Shown: piece by piece, positions 52,308 to 60,654 of the stretch
Layout of the letters: each line of letters starts with the position of its first letter
Numbering within the stretch: position 1 is the first letter of the stretch
Program-made: the position numbers and the translations under genes
The notes under the pieces: generated by a model
The model's input: the letters and a program-made list of their open reading frames with translations, nothing else
Databases searched by the model: none
Told to the model about the DNA's origin: nothing
NCBI GenBank assembly: GCA_024690205.1
Contig: JAILCX010000017.1
Span: forward strand, 1 to 64,000
Direction of reading: 5' to 3'
DNA: 64,000 bases
DNA from: Lachnospiraceae bacterium
GTDB lineage: Bacteria > Bacillota > Clostridia > Lachnospirales > Lachnospiraceae

Positions 52308-53008
52308 AAATAGAAACCTTTCACGAAATAAAGAATTAACAGATGTACAGGATAAAAGGCATAAAACAGCCACTTAAGGCCCTTCCCTCTTTTTCCGTTA
52401 TAGAGGATAAGCGGGATAAAGCTTAGTCCGGTCGTGCAATAATATCCCATCGTCCTTGTAAGGGCCAGAAAAGCAACGCCCACTCCCATCCTTGCAAACT
52501 GCCTGATATCCTTTAATACATAAAATATAAATACGGCAATTACGGCAAAAAAGGTATAATCCGCTTTAGCTAAGAATGCTATACATGCCATTACCAAAAC
52601 GACCAGCACTCCAAGACAGGTCTTTACAGGACTGTATTTTCCATTTTCCTCTTTCTTTTCTCCACGGATCAGATCAAAAAGCCTGAGGGCAAGGATCGCT
52701 ATAAAGAAGGTTAACATAATATTCTGATGGTTAAGACCGATCTTTCCTTCAGAAGCCAGATCGAAAGGGATCTCGCTTATCAGCGCAAATATACCCATCC
52801 TGAAAAGATATTTCATTTTGTCTCTTGTATGAATATACCCTTCCGCAATACACAAAGAAAAGATCGGCATTGCAAGCCTGCCGATCATTCTGGGCCATAA
52901 CACGCCCGGATAAAACATATCTCCGACGTGATCAAAAACCATACTGACCATAGCTATGATCTTTAACATTGTTCCATCTATAACTCTAAAGCGCTTTGCC
53001 GTTTCCAT
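52304..53008 (-). CDS. TraX family membrane acyltransferase-like protein
   Basis: 234 residues, about seven TM helices. FRVIDGTMLKIIAMVSMVFDHVGDMFYPG and RMIGRLAMPIFSLCIAEGYIHTRDK are the TraX family signature. F-plasmid TraX acetylates pilin; chromosomal Bacillota copies are widespread without conjugation genes and are of unknown role. Here it begins a coupled three-gene operon with an alpha/beta hydrolase and a radical SAM protein. No conjugation genes are nearby. Confidence 0.88.
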   Translation of the reverse strand: METAKRFRVIDGTMLKIIAMVSMVFDHVGDMFYPGVLWPRMIGRLAMPIFSLCIAEGYIHTRDKMKYLFRMGIFALISEIPFDLASEGKIGLNHQNIMLTFFIAILALRLFDLIRGEKKEENGKYSPVKTCLGVLVVLVMACIAFLAKADYTFFAVIAVFIFYVLKDIRQFARMGVGVAFLALTRTMGYYCTTGLSFIPLILYNGKRGKGLKWLFYAFYPVHLLILYFVKGFYL

Positions 53009-53098
53009 GCAGTTCCTCCCGCATCATATAATAATCCAAGATTTATTATTCATCAATTTTAAGAACATAAACATCTGATTCAAATGTAGCACTTCCAT

Positions 53099-53131
53099 CC
53101 ACAAACCCCGGATAGAATCCGGGGCTTGTGG
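53099..53131 (-). terminator. Strong hairpin after the MFS gene
   Basis: A 15-bp stem with one mismatch (CCACAAACCCCGGAT with ATCCGGGGCTTGTGG) and a three-base loop, just after the MFS stop. There is no T-run, so termination is uncertain. Its core is nearly identical to the rpsI terminator at 54541-54574. Confidence 0.55.
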
Positions 53132-53136
53132 AATAT

Positions 53137-54390
53137 CTATCGATACTTATTTCGAATATAAAACACCGAAATTACCAGAACAATAGGGAAACCTATACCT
53201 GCCAATACTCCTGCTTGCAAATTATTAGCCGCTTTTTCAGATATACATCCAATAATAGCAGGGCCCATTGCTCCCCCCAAATCCCCTGCGAGCGCCAGAA
53301 TCGCAAACATTGCCGTACCTCCGGTTGGAAGTATCTGTGATGATATACTAATTGAACCCGGCCACATTATGCCTACGGAAAATCCGCATAATGCACATCC
53401 GATCAAGCCGACCCAGGATATATTTGCTAATCCGGCGACCAAATAACACATAAGGCACATTATCCCCGATGCCATCATAAAAATTGTCAGATCAACTTTT
53501 TCACCGAATTTCCCATAAAGCAACCTACTGATTCCCATGAACACAGCAAATCCACAGGGGCCGGCCAAGTCTCCAACTGTTTTGGAAACATGCAATGCTG
53601 ATTCGGTAAAGGCGGACGCCCACTGTCCCATCGCTATTTCTGAAGAACCTGCACAGATCATAAGTATAATAAAAGTCCAAAATGCCTTTGTTTTGAATAA
53701 TTCAAGCATCGTCATGCTTTTTCCGTCTTCTACCAGTGGTTCGATTGGGCAGGTTGCAAAATTATAAATGTTATAGAACGGAATGATTGACCATATAAGT
53801 GCCATTATTCTCCATTTATCTATACCGAAAACCGTAAAAAAGACTGTGGAGCACAAGACAACTCCAACCCATCCCCAGCAATAAAAGGAATGAAGAAGAC
53901 TCATCATTGTATCCTTATTTTCAAATGGACATGCTTCTACAATTGGACTGACCAGCACTTCTGTCAATCCACTTCCAACAGCATATATGAATACGCACAC
54001 AAGGATTCCCCAAAATGGTACTGAAAACAAGTCAGGTAATACAGCAAGCCCTGCAAGTCCTACTCCTGATGTAATCTCTGCCGCTATAACACATACCCTG
54101 TATCCCAGCTTATCTACTATACCTGCACACAAAAAATCAACTACAAGCTGTGTGACAAAGAATGCTGTTGAAATGGCAGCAAGCATCCCAAATGATATTC
54201 TGTAGGTATTATGAAAGGTTATAAACAATAGCGGTACGAAATTAGCACAGATAGCCTGTGTTACAAATCCCAGATAGCATGCAAGCTGCGTTTTTTTATA
54301 GTTCTTTTCTACTTCCATTTTATTCCCCGGCCCTGATATTTTTTCCGTTTTACTTTCTTTAGCCCAATTGTCCATATCCTGCATAACCAC
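53137..54390 (-). CDS. MFS transporter, sugar/FucP-like
   Basis: 417 residues, 12 TM helices. LACYLGFVTQAICANFVPLLFITFHNTY and VVDFLCAGIVDKLGYRVCVIAAEI (MFS loop 2-3 motif) are visible, with GFSVGIMWPGSISISSQILPTGG in the second half. It uses more A/T-ending codons than neighbours, consistent with recent acquisition. Start choices are GTG 54390, ATG 54384 or ATG 54375; none has a good Shine-Dalgarno, but a five-codon leader ORF with GGAG stops two bases before the GTG. Substrate unknown. Confidence 0.8.
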   Translation of the reverse strand: MVMQDMDNWAKESKTEKISGPGNKMEVEKNYKKTQLACYLGFVTQAICANFVPLLFITFHNTYRISFGMLAAISTAFFVTQLVVDFLCAGIVDKLGYRVCVIAAEITSGVGLAGLAVLPDLFSVPFWGILVCVFIYAVGSGLTEVLVSPIVEACPFENKDTMMSLLHSFYCWGWVGVVLCSTVFFTVFGIDKWRIMALIWSIIPFYNIYNFATCPIEPLVEDGKSMTMLELFKTKAFWTFIILMICAGSSEIAMGQWASAFTESALHVSKTVGDLAGPCGFAVFMGISRLLYGKFGEKVDLTIFMMASGIMCLMCYLVAGLANISWVGLIGCALCGFSVGIMWPGSISISSQILPTGGTAMFAILALAGDLGGAMGPAIIGCISEKAANNLQAGVLAGIGFPIVLVISVFYIRNKYR

Positions 54391-54391
54391 A

Positions 54392-54409
54392 TTACTGATG
54401 CAGAATCAT
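54392..54409 (-). other. Five-codon leader ORF (MILHQ) before the MFS gene
   Basis: ATG at 54409 has AGGAG with good spacing; the frame reads MILHQ and stops TAA one base before the GTG start of the MFS gene. It could couple translation into the MFS gene or act as a regulatory leader. Confidence 0.4.
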
Positions 54410-54438
54410 AAGTCTCCTAATAGTCATGAGATACCTTT

Positions 54439-54466
54439 ATGTTAAGAACGAAGTTGCCCTTAACAT
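54439..54466 (-). promoter_or_regulatory. Inverted repeat in the MFS leader
   Basis: ATGTTAAG-N12-CTTAACAT, perfect 8-bp arms, ~50 nt upstream of the MFS start. It may be an operator for an unlinked regulator or an mRNA hairpin. TATAAT/TATACT elements lie just upstream on the minus strand. Confidence 0.45.
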
Positions 54467-54540
54467 CTGCGTAGAAATATAGAACATTACAAAGTGATAA
54501 ATCAGTATAATTATATCGTATTGAAAATATTATAAAAGAG

Positions 54541-54574
54541 ACAAAAAGAAACCCCGGATAAAAATCCGGGGTTT
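54541..54574 (-). terminator. Terminator after rpsI
   Basis: An 11-bp stem AAACCCCGGAT/ATCCGGGGTTT (54549-54574) with a four-base loop, followed on minus by CTTTTTGT. Confidence 0.88.
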
Positions 54575-54595
54575 TGAATCTGCATCTGCAGACGA

Positions 54596-54994
54596 TTATC
54601 TCTTTGAGAACTGAGGTGCACGACGTGCTGCTTTGAGACCGTACTTCTTTCTTTCCTTCATACGAGGGTCACGAGTGAGGTAACCTTCCTTTTTAAGGAT
54701 TGCTCTGAATTCGTTATCAACTTCAAGAAGAGCTCTTGCGATACCGTGTCTTACTGCACCTGCCTGGCCTGTGAATCCGCCACCCTTAACGTTAACGTTG
54801 ATATCGTACTTTCCGTCTGTTTCGGTAGCTACGAGAGGCTGACGAACGATAACCTTCAAGGTCTCAAGTCCGAAATACTCATCGATAGGCCTTTTGTTTA
54901 TTGTGATGTTTCCCTTACCGGGTGTCATATATACTCTGGCAATAGACTTCTTTCTTCTGCCTGTTCCGTAGAACTTTGCTGCTGCTTTAGCCAT
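54596..54994 (-). CDS. rpsI: 30S ribosomal protein S9 (uS9)
   Basis: 132 residues. [22 protein letters not shown] opens it and it ends with the conserved basic tail [14 protein letters not shown], whose C-terminal Lys-Arg contacts P-site tRNA. It follows rplM by 20 nt in the universal rplM-rpsI operon, ended by a terminator. Confidence 0.98.
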   Translation of the reverse strand: MAKAAAKFYGTGRRKKSIARVYMTPGKGNITINKRPIDEYFGLETLKVIVRQPLVATETDGKYDINVNVKGGGFTGQAGAVRHGIARALLEVDNEFRAILKKEGYLTRDPRMKERKKYGLKAARRAPQFSKR

Positions 54995-55014
54995 TTATCA
55001 ATTCCTCCTTGTCC

Positions 55015-55443
55015 CTAAAACGTCAATTCCTCAGGCTTCTGAGCAGCATGAGGATGCTCGGGACCTGCATAAACGAATAACTTCTTATACATCTGGGAAC
55101 CTAAAGGTCCTTTGGGAAGCATACCCTTAACAGCTGCTTCAACAACAGTCACGGGCTTCTTTGCCATCATTTCACGGAGAGTTGTCTCTTTAAGACCTCC
55201 AACCCATCCTGAGTGATGACGGTAAAGCTTCTGGTCAAGCTTTCTTCCTGTAACCTTTACCTTGTCGGCATTGACAACGATAACATAATCACCTGTATCG
55301 ATAGAGGGAGTAAAGATAGCCTTGTTCTTTCCTCTTAATACCTTGGCGATCTCTGATGCCATACGGCCGAGAGTCTTATCTGTAGCGTCCACTATATACC
55401 ACTTACGATCTATGGTAGAGGGACTAGCCATAAATGTCTTCAT
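55015..55443 (-). CDS. rplM: 50S ribosomal protein L13 (uL13)
   Basis: 142 residues. [44 protein letters not shown] and [20 protein letters not shown] are diagnostic of L13. It is an early 23S rRNA assembly protein. It has its own strong promoter and a ~135-nt leader, consistent with separate regulation from the alpha operon. Confidence 0.98.
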   Translation of the reverse strand: MKTFMASPSTIDRKWYIVDATDKTLGRMASEIAKVLRGKNKAIFTPSIDTGDYVIVVNADKVKVTGRKLDQKLYRHHSGWVGGLKETTLREMMAKKPVTVVEAAVKGMLPKGPLGSQMYKKLFVYAGPEHPHAAQKPEELTF

Positions 55444-55577
55444 TATTTAATCCTCCAAAAATCAAATCCGCATGTTGAACCGGATGTCCGGGCCGGTCTT
55501 CCGTGCATGTACTTTGATATGCGTTTTATAAGCCCTTAGGGAATGATGGGATAAGCATCAAAGGCCTTTCAACGCGC
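55444..55577 (-). promoter_or_regulatory. rplM leader, candidate ribosomal-protein leader RNA
   Basis: About 135 nt lie between the predicted transcription start and the rplM ATG, long for this genome. It contains a GC-rich hairpin (CCGG-type arms around 55480-55502) shortly before GGAGG. L13 leaders are known in Bacillota; I cannot confirm the consensus by eye. Confidence 0.4.
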
Positions 55578-55583
55578 CAAATC

Positions 55584-55613
55584 ATTATATTATAAGCATT
55601 TTAGCCTTGTCAA
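55584..55613 (-). promoter_or_regulatory. Promoter of rplM-rpsI
   Basis: TTGACA (55608-55613), 18-bp spacer, TATAAT (55584-55589); a second TATAAT overlaps at 55589-55594. Consensus hexamers suit a highly expressed operon. Confidence 0.8.
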
Positions 55614-55637
55614 GCAAAAACCGCATAAATCCGCCGG

Positions 55638-56519
55638 TCATTTTTTCTGAAAATGCTGATAGTCTTTACAGCTATTCCAGTCGCCTCCCCAGACAAATCC
55701 GTGCTGCTTAAAAAGTTTGCAGCAAAGATCGTCTTTGTCTATCTTGTGAGGGAAATCGGCTGTTCTGTCAATGTATATTTCGCTTCCTGCAGGTGAAATA
55801 TAATCCGTTCCGTCAGGATTTGCACCGAATACTATGTAAGGATTATAAAAAGGATTTATGTCTATGGCGCGTCCCAGTGCGTGCTTGCTTAAGGATGATG
55901 AATTCTCGACCAGCCTGTAATTAAAGCACGATGTGTTATTATCAAGCATTGATGCCGTGTCATCACCGTTATACTCATCTATGAGCCTTACCTTTTCGAT
56001 CTGATACTCATTTTCAAAAAGCTCATAAAAGATATCCGCAAGGTCATCTGCTATAGCCTTGTTGCAGATGAGCTCCCCATCCTGTATGTTTCCGTCAAAA
56101 TCATAGTATTTGATCCTGAGATACCTGAGATCATCGTAGCTTATCGCTATGTTCGAATCATCCTCCGGGTAAGAGATTCCCGTTATCCTTGCTTTGAGCT
56201 CATCGGTTATTATCGTGTAATAAAAGCTGTCCTTCGTGATATCCTCAGGTGACACTCCGGGTGTAGGTGTAGGCTCGGGTGTAGGCGTGGGCTGCGAAGT
56301 GGGTTCCGGAGCAGGTGTGTTCGTCGAATAAGGAGTGGAAATTGAACCCCTAACCCCGTCCCCGGGGATCAGTTCGGGCGTTGCATATGCAATATCCGGG
56401 TTTTTGGCCGCATAATCCGCTATGGTTTCCGAGCGTGTCAGCAGTTTTATCGATACGACCGACAGCACTATTATCAGTATAATCCCACCGAGGGGTTTTA
56501 AAATCTTTGAAAAATCCAT
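55638..56519 (-). CDS. Membrane-anchored M15-family peptidase (D-Ala-D-Ala carboxypeptidase-like)
   Basis: 293 residues from the ATG at 56519; the frame opens 7 codons earlier at a TTG. One TM anchor (~8-28), a Pro/Thr-rich cell-wall linker (~65-90, with PTPTPEPTPTPG), then an M15 domain. Zinc-site motifs: SKHALGRAIDINPFYNPYI (His and Asp) and WGGDWNSCKDYQHF (final His). It should trim peptidoglycan stem peptides outside the membrane. It lies divergent to ecfA1 and between the inverted ecf block and rplM. Confidence 0.87.
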   Translation of the reverse strand: MDFSKILKPLGGIILIIVLSVVSIKLLTRSETIADYAAKNPDIAYATPELIPGDGVRGSISTPYSTNTPAPEPTSQPTPTPEPTPTPGVSPEDITKDSFYYTIITDELKARITGISYPEDDSNIAISYDDLRYLRIKYYDFDGNIQDGELICNKAIADDLADIFYELFENEYQIEKVRLIDEYNGDDTASMLDNNTSCFNYRLVENSSSLSKHALGRAIDINPFYNPYIVFGANPDGTDYISPAGSEIYIDRTADFPHKIDKDDLCCKLFKQHGFVWGGDWNSCKDYQHFQKK

Positions 56520-56551
56520 GGTCTTTACATGATACGACAATTCATGTTCTA

Positions 56552-56580
56552 TTGCAAACAGCGCTGATATAAACTAAAAT
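56552..56580 (+). promoter_or_regulatory. Promoter of the ecfA1-ecfA2-ecfT-truA operon
   Basis: TTGCAA (56552-56557), 17-bp spacer, TAAAAT (56575-56580) on plus. The -10 ends 9 bases before the ecfA1 ATG, so the transcript would have almost no leader. Confidence 0.55.
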
Positions 56581-56589
56581 TATTAAGTT

Positions 56590-57435
56590 ATGAGCAGCAT
56601 AGTAAAAACGGAAGATCTGACATTTGATTATATAAGAAGAGATGAAGAAGGAAACGTTGAAGGCATTATAACCGCAGTCGACAACGTCTCTTTGGATGTT
56701 AAGGAAGGCGAATTCATTGCCATCTTGGGACATAACGGCTCCGGAAAATCAACCCTTGCAAAGCACATCAACGCGATCCTTTATCCCACCGAGGGTACGG
56801 TTTACGTTGACGGCAAGGACACCTCTGACATCCGGAATCTGTGGGATGTAAGGCAGTGTGCCGGAATGATATTCCAAAATCCCGATAACCAGATAATCGG
56901 ACAGATCGTTGAAGAGGACGTCGGGTTTGGTCCCGAAAACCTCGGTACCCCTACCGAAGAGATATGGCAGAGGGTCGAAGAATCGCTTCGGGCCGTCCAT
57001 ATGTATGAATTAAGAAAAAAGAGCCCAAACAAGTTATCGGGCGGACAGAAGCAACGCGTCTCAATTGCAGGTGTGCTTGCGATGCATCCCAAATGCATAA
57101 TCCTTGATGAGCCGACCGCAATGCTCGATCCCGAGGGCCGAAAAGAGGTCATACGATCCATCCGTGCCCTTAACGATGTTGAAAAGATTACTATCATACT
57201 CATAACCCATAACATGGAGGAAACCATCTATGCCGACAGGATCTTCGTTATGGATAAAGGAAAGATCGCAATGGAGGGGACTCCGAAGGAGATCTTTTCA
57301 AAGGTAGAACGTCTACAAAGCTTAAGACTTACCGTACCCCAGGTCACGCTGCTTGCTCATGAACTTAAAAAAGCAGGCCTTCAATTGCCTGACGGAATAC
57401 TCACGGCGGAGGAACTCATATGTCAATTATCCTAG
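56590..57435 (+). CDS. ecfA1: ECF transporter ATPase EcfA1
   Basis: 281 residues. Walker [11 protein letters not shown]-loop [26 protein letters not shown], signature [33 protein letters not shown]. With EcfA2 and EcfT it forms the energising module shared by vitamin and metal S components. No Shine-Dalgarno precedes the ATG (TTATTAAGTT only). The last 16 bases overlap ecfA2. It is the first gene of a four-gene block turned round relative to the usual rplQ-ecf-truA-rplM order. Confidence 0.95.
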   Translation: MSSIVKTEDLTFDYIRRDEEGNVEGIITAVDNVSLDVKEGEFIAILGHNGSGKSTLAKHINAILYPTEGTVYVDGKDTSDIRNLWDVRQCAGMIFQNPDNQIIGQIVEEDVGFGPENLGTPTEEIWQRVEESLRAVHMYELRKKSPNKLSGGQKQRVSIAGVLAMHPKCIILDEPTAMLDPEGRKEVIRSIRALNDVEKITIILITHNMEETIYADRIFVMDKGKIAMEGTPKEIFSKVERLQSLRLTVPQVTLLAHELKKAGLQLPDGILTAEELICQLS

Positions 57436-58277
57436 ACCACCTCTGCCATACATACGAAGCCGGAACGACATTAAAGTCAGAGGCATTAAAAGATATAAGC
57501 CTGAAGATCGATGACGGAGAATTCATCGGTCTTATCGGGCATACGGGTTCCGGCAAATCTACTTTAGTCCAGCATCTTAACGGCCTTTTAAAGCCGACTT
57601 CCGGAAACATCTACTATAACGGAGCGGACATAAACGATTCCGACTATGACATAAAGTCCTTAAGAAAAGAAGTCGGACTTGTTTTCCAATACCCCGAACA
57701 TCAGCTTTTCGAGACCGATGTTTTCAGTGACGTATGCTTCGGTCCCAAAAACATGGGCTTTGATAAAAAAGAAGTTGAACTTACGGCATACAGTGCCCTT
57801 GAGACCGTCGGTATAGATCACGATCTTTTCTATGTATCGCCTTTTGATCTTTCGGGCGGCCAGAAAAGAAGGGTTGCGATAGCCGGGGTCCTTGCCATGA
57901 AACCCAAGGTGCTCATACTTGATGAGCCCACGGCAGGTCTTGATCCTGCAGGGCGTGACGAGATCCTGGGGCTGGTCAGGAAGCTTCACAAAGAAAACGG
58001 CATTACCGTAATACTCGTAAGCCACAGCATGGAAGATGTTGCAAATAACGTCGGGCGTATAATCGTAATGGAGCGCGGCGGTATCTTTATGGACGGAACT
58101 CCGACCGATATCTTTGCACGGAGCGACGAGCTTGAAACCATAGGACTTGCAGCACCTGAAGTTACTTATATAATGCGTGCCCTTAAAAAGAAGGGCCTTG
58201 ATGTAAATACATTTGCAACAACGATAGATGAGGCCGTACCTTCCATATTATCGGCCCTTAAAGCAAGGAAATGTTAA
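57420..58277 (+). CDS. ecfA2: ECF transporter ATPase EcfA2
   Basis: 285 residues. Walker [25 protein letters not shown]-loop [25 protein letters not shown], signature LSGGQKRR, Walker [14 protein letters not shown]. It pairs with EcfA1. It overlaps ecfA1 by 16 and ecfT by 7 bases, so the three subunits are coupled. Confidence 0.95.
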   Translation: MSIILDHLCHTYEAGTTLKSEALKDISLKIDDGEFIGLIGHTGSGKSTLVQHLNGLLKPTSGNIYYNGADINDSDYDIKSLRKEVGLVFQYPEHQLFETDVFSDVCFGPKNMGFDKKEVELTAYSALETVGIDHDLFYVSPFDLSGGQKRRVAIAGVLAMKPKVLILDEPTAGLDPAGRDEILGLVRKLHKENGITVILVSHSMEDVANNVGRIIVMERGGIFMDGTPTDIFARSDELETIGLAAPEVTYIMRALKKKGLDVNTFATTIDEAVPSILSALKARKC

Positions 58278-59077
58278 GAGATATCACACTCGGACAATAC
58301 TATAGCACCGATTCCGTGATCCACCGCCTTGACCCCCGTGTCAAGCTGATGGGTACTTTGTGCTACATCATTTCCCTTTTCTGCGTCAAAAATCCTCTGG
58401 GATATGCTCTTTGTGCACTCTTTTTATGTATTGTCATAGCTTTGAGCAAAGTTCCCGTCAAATTCATGATAAGGGGCTTAAAAGCCATCATCCTGCTCCT
58501 TTTGATCGCAGGATTCTTTAATCTTTTCTTTACTCCGGGAGATCCCATATGGCAGTGGAAAAAGATATCGATATCAAAACAAGGTATATATATGGCATCG
58601 ACCATGGTACTTCGTCTTGCACTTCTTATCATGGGTTCATCGATAATGACGCTGACCACGACTCCCAACTATTTAACCGACGGCCTTGAAAAAGGTCTGG
58701 GATTCCTTAAGGTTATAAAAGTTCCGGTTCACGAGATCGCCATGATGATGTCCATCGCTTTAAGATTCATTCCGATCCTTCTTGAGGAGACGGATAAGAT
58801 CATGAAAGCCCAGATGGCAAGAGGAGCCGATTTTGAATCAAAAAATATCATAAAAAAGGCAAAGGCTTTGGTTCCTTTACTTGTCCCTTTGTTCGTATCG
58901 GCCTTCAGAAGGGCAAATGACCTTGCTCTTGCAATGGAGGCCAGATGTTACCGCGGAGGCGAAGGAAGGACCAAAATGAAGCCTCTAAAGTACAAAAAGT
59001 CCGATGCATTTGCCTACATCATAATATTTGCGTATCTTGCGCTTTGCATCTTCCTCGGAAGGATGCTGTTTTCATGA
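58271..59077 (+). CDS. ecfT: ECF transporter transmembrane subunit EcfT
   Basis: 268 residues. Five or six TM helices; VIHRLDPRVKLMGTLCYIISLF at the N-terminus and the coupling helices QMARGADFESKNIIKKAKALVPLLVPL and AMEARCYRGGEGRTK carry the Ala-Arg-Gly motifs that contact the two ATPases. Its stop overlaps the truA start (ATGA). Confidence 0.95.
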   Translation: MLRDITLGQYYSTDSVIHRLDPRVKLMGTLCYIISLFCVKNPLGYALCALFLCIVIALSKVPVKFMIRGLKAIILLLLIAGFFNLFFTPGDPIWQWKKISISKQGIYMASTMVLRLALLIMGSSIMTLTTTPNYLTDGLEKGLGFLKVIKVPVHEIAMMMSIALRFIPILLEETDKIMKAQMARGADFESKNIIKKAKALVPLLVPLFVSAFRRANDLALAMEARCYRGGEGRTKMKPLKYKKSDAFAYIIIFAYLALCIFLGRMLFS

Positions 59078-59901
59078 AAAGAGTATTGTTAAAGGTCGCT
59101 TACGACGGAAGTGCATATCACGGCTACCAGTCTCAGGATAACGGTATAACGATAGAGTCGGAGCTTTCAAGGGCCGTATTTGAAGTGACGGGTGAAAAAG
59201 TCAATCTGATCGGAGGCTCAAGGACTGATGCAGGCGTTCATGCCCTTTCAAACATCGTTGTTTTTGATACGGATACACCCGTTCCCGGACAAAAGCTCTC
59301 CTATGCGCTAAACGCTCATCTGCCTGAAGATATCCGCGTGGTTGATTCGGTTGAAGTAAAACCGGATTTTCACCCGCGTCACATCGATTCCGTAAAGACA
59401 TATGAGTACAGGATCCATAACAGCGAGTTTGATGATCCCATCAAAAGATCTTTTTATCTTCATAGTTATGTAAACCTCGATACGGATCTTATGAAAAAGG
59501 CCGCCAAATATATTGAAGGTGAACACGATTTTTCATCCTTCTGTTCTGCGGGGGCGCAGGTGGACTCAAAAGTCCGCACGGTGTACTCCGTTGAATTGGA
59601 AACCATAGAGCTTCCTCCCTACAAAATAGATAAAGGACCTATCTTAAAAGAGCTTTCAGAACACGAAACACAGCATCGGGAATATCCGAACCGTGACATC
59701 ATAATCCGCGTCAGGGGAAACGGGTTTTTATATAATATGGTCCGCATCATAGCAGGGACTTTGATAGATGTCGGACGCGGTGTGATAGATCCTGATTCCC
59801 TGCCTTCCATCATAGGATCCAAAGACCGGTCCAAAGCAGGCCCTACTGCTCCGCCCTGCGGCTTGTGTCTTACGGATTATCATTTTGTCGATCCCTCATG
59901 A
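59074..59901 (+). CDS. truA: tRNA pseudouridine(38-40) synthase TruA
   Basis: 275 residues from the ATG at 59074, which overlaps the ecfT stop; an open extension to 58945 is ecfT in another frame. KVAYDGSAYHGYQSQ, catalytic Asp in GGSRTDAGVHAL and NGFLYNMVRIIAGTLIDVG are TruA motifs. It makes pseudouridine in the anticodon arm. Ends at a bidirectional terminator facing rplQ. Confidence 0.96.
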   Translation: MKRVLLKVAYDGSAYHGYQSQDNGITIESELSRAVFEVTGEKVNLIGGSRTDAGVHALSNIVVFDTDTPVPGQKLSYALNAHLPEDIRVVDSVEVKPDFHPRHIDSVKTYEYRIHNSEFDDPIKRSFYLHSYVNLDTDLMKKAAKYIEGEHDFSSFCSAGAQVDSKVRTVYSVELETIELPPYKIDKGPILKELSEHETQHREYPNRDIIIRVRGNGFLYNMVRIIAGTLIDVGRGVIDPDSLPSIIGSKDRSKAGPTAPPCGLCLTDYHFVDPS

Positions 59902-59917
59902 TTACTTTTATACAAAC

Positions 59918-59948
59918 AAAAAAGAACCGGCATTGCCGGTTCTTTTTT
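59918..59948. terminator. Bidirectional terminator between truA and rplQ
   Basis: A near-perfect palindrome AAAAAAGAACCGGC with its complement around a short centre, with T-runs on both strands, between the convergent truA and rplQ. Confidence 0.92.
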
Positions 59949-59968
59949 ATCATTTAAAGATCTTAGCC

Positions 59969-60505
59969 TTATACGAGCTCGAGAACTACTTCCATAGCTC
60001 CGTCACCCTTACGGGGTCCGATCTTGATGATCCTTGTATATCCGCCCTGACGGTTGGCATACTTTGTTCCGTACTCATCAAAGAGCTTTGCTACAAGATC
60101 AACTTCCTTTGTGTTACGCTTTCTTCCGGCTGCTGCCTTGGGAACTTCGGTAACGGGGTAAAGGACCTTGAGCATCTGACGACGTGCATGAAGTCTTGAA
60201 GGAAGGTCTTTCTTTATCTCCTTCTTAACGGTTGTGTACTTTGTAACCTTCTTGCCGTCTACTACTTCCTTAACGCGCTTTCCGTCCTTGTCCCTTTCAG
60301 GAACCTTTGCATCAACGGTAACTGTTTCGAAGTTGTCCTTTTCCTTAACACCAAGAGCGATAAGTCCGTCAACGATCTTTCTTACTTCCTTAGCTCTTGC
60401 TTCTGTTGTAATGATCTTTCCGTTGTAGAGAAGTGCTGTAACCTGGTTACGAAGAAGTGCCTTTCTCTGATCGGATGTCTTTCCTAACTTTCTGTACATA
60501 GCCAT
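59969..60505 (-). CDS. rplQ: 50S ribosomal protein L17 (bL17), enlarged
   Basis: 178 residues from the ATG at 60505 behind AAAGGAG; the frame extends 32 codons upstream without ribosome site. MYRKLGKTSDQRKALLRNQVTALL is the L17 start, and RQGGYTRIIKIGPRKGDGAMEVVLELV the end. Typical L17 is ~115-130 residues; this one carries an insertion of ~50-60 mostly charged residues (about 58-115) in the middle, as in other clostridial L17s. Last gene of the alpha operon. Confidence 0.96.
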   Translation of the reverse strand: MAMYRKLGKTSDQRKALLRNQVTALLYNGKIITTEARAKEVRKIVDGLIALGVKEKDNFETVTVDAKVPERDKDGKRVKEVVDGKKVTKYTTVKKEIKKDLPSRLHARRQMLKVLYPVTEVPKAAAGRKRNTKEVDLVAKLFDEYGTKYANRQGGYTRIIKIGPRKGDGAMEVVLELV

Positions 60506-60654
60506 ATTTGGCTCCTTTCCTTGACCGTCGGGGTCAATCTCAATCTTATGGGACTTGAGGCTTCGCTCTTTGGACTTATATGCCTCAGGCCTATGTTCCA
60601 TTTATGAGAACATCGCCATACTCATCGGAATTACAGGCAATGCCGTCAATTTAA

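Noticed and set aside
52304-53008. TraX as a mark of a conjugative element
   Set aside because: No relaxase, coupling protein, type IV secretion or integrase gene is nearby; chromosomal TraX homologues are common in Bacillota.
58945-59073. Upstream extension of truA
   Set aside because: It is ecfT sequence read in another frame; TruA starts at the ATGA overlap at 59074.
60506-60601. 32-codon upstream extension of rplQ
   Set aside because: Canonical L17 begins at 60505 behind AAAGGAG; the extension shows no L17 similarity or ribosome site.
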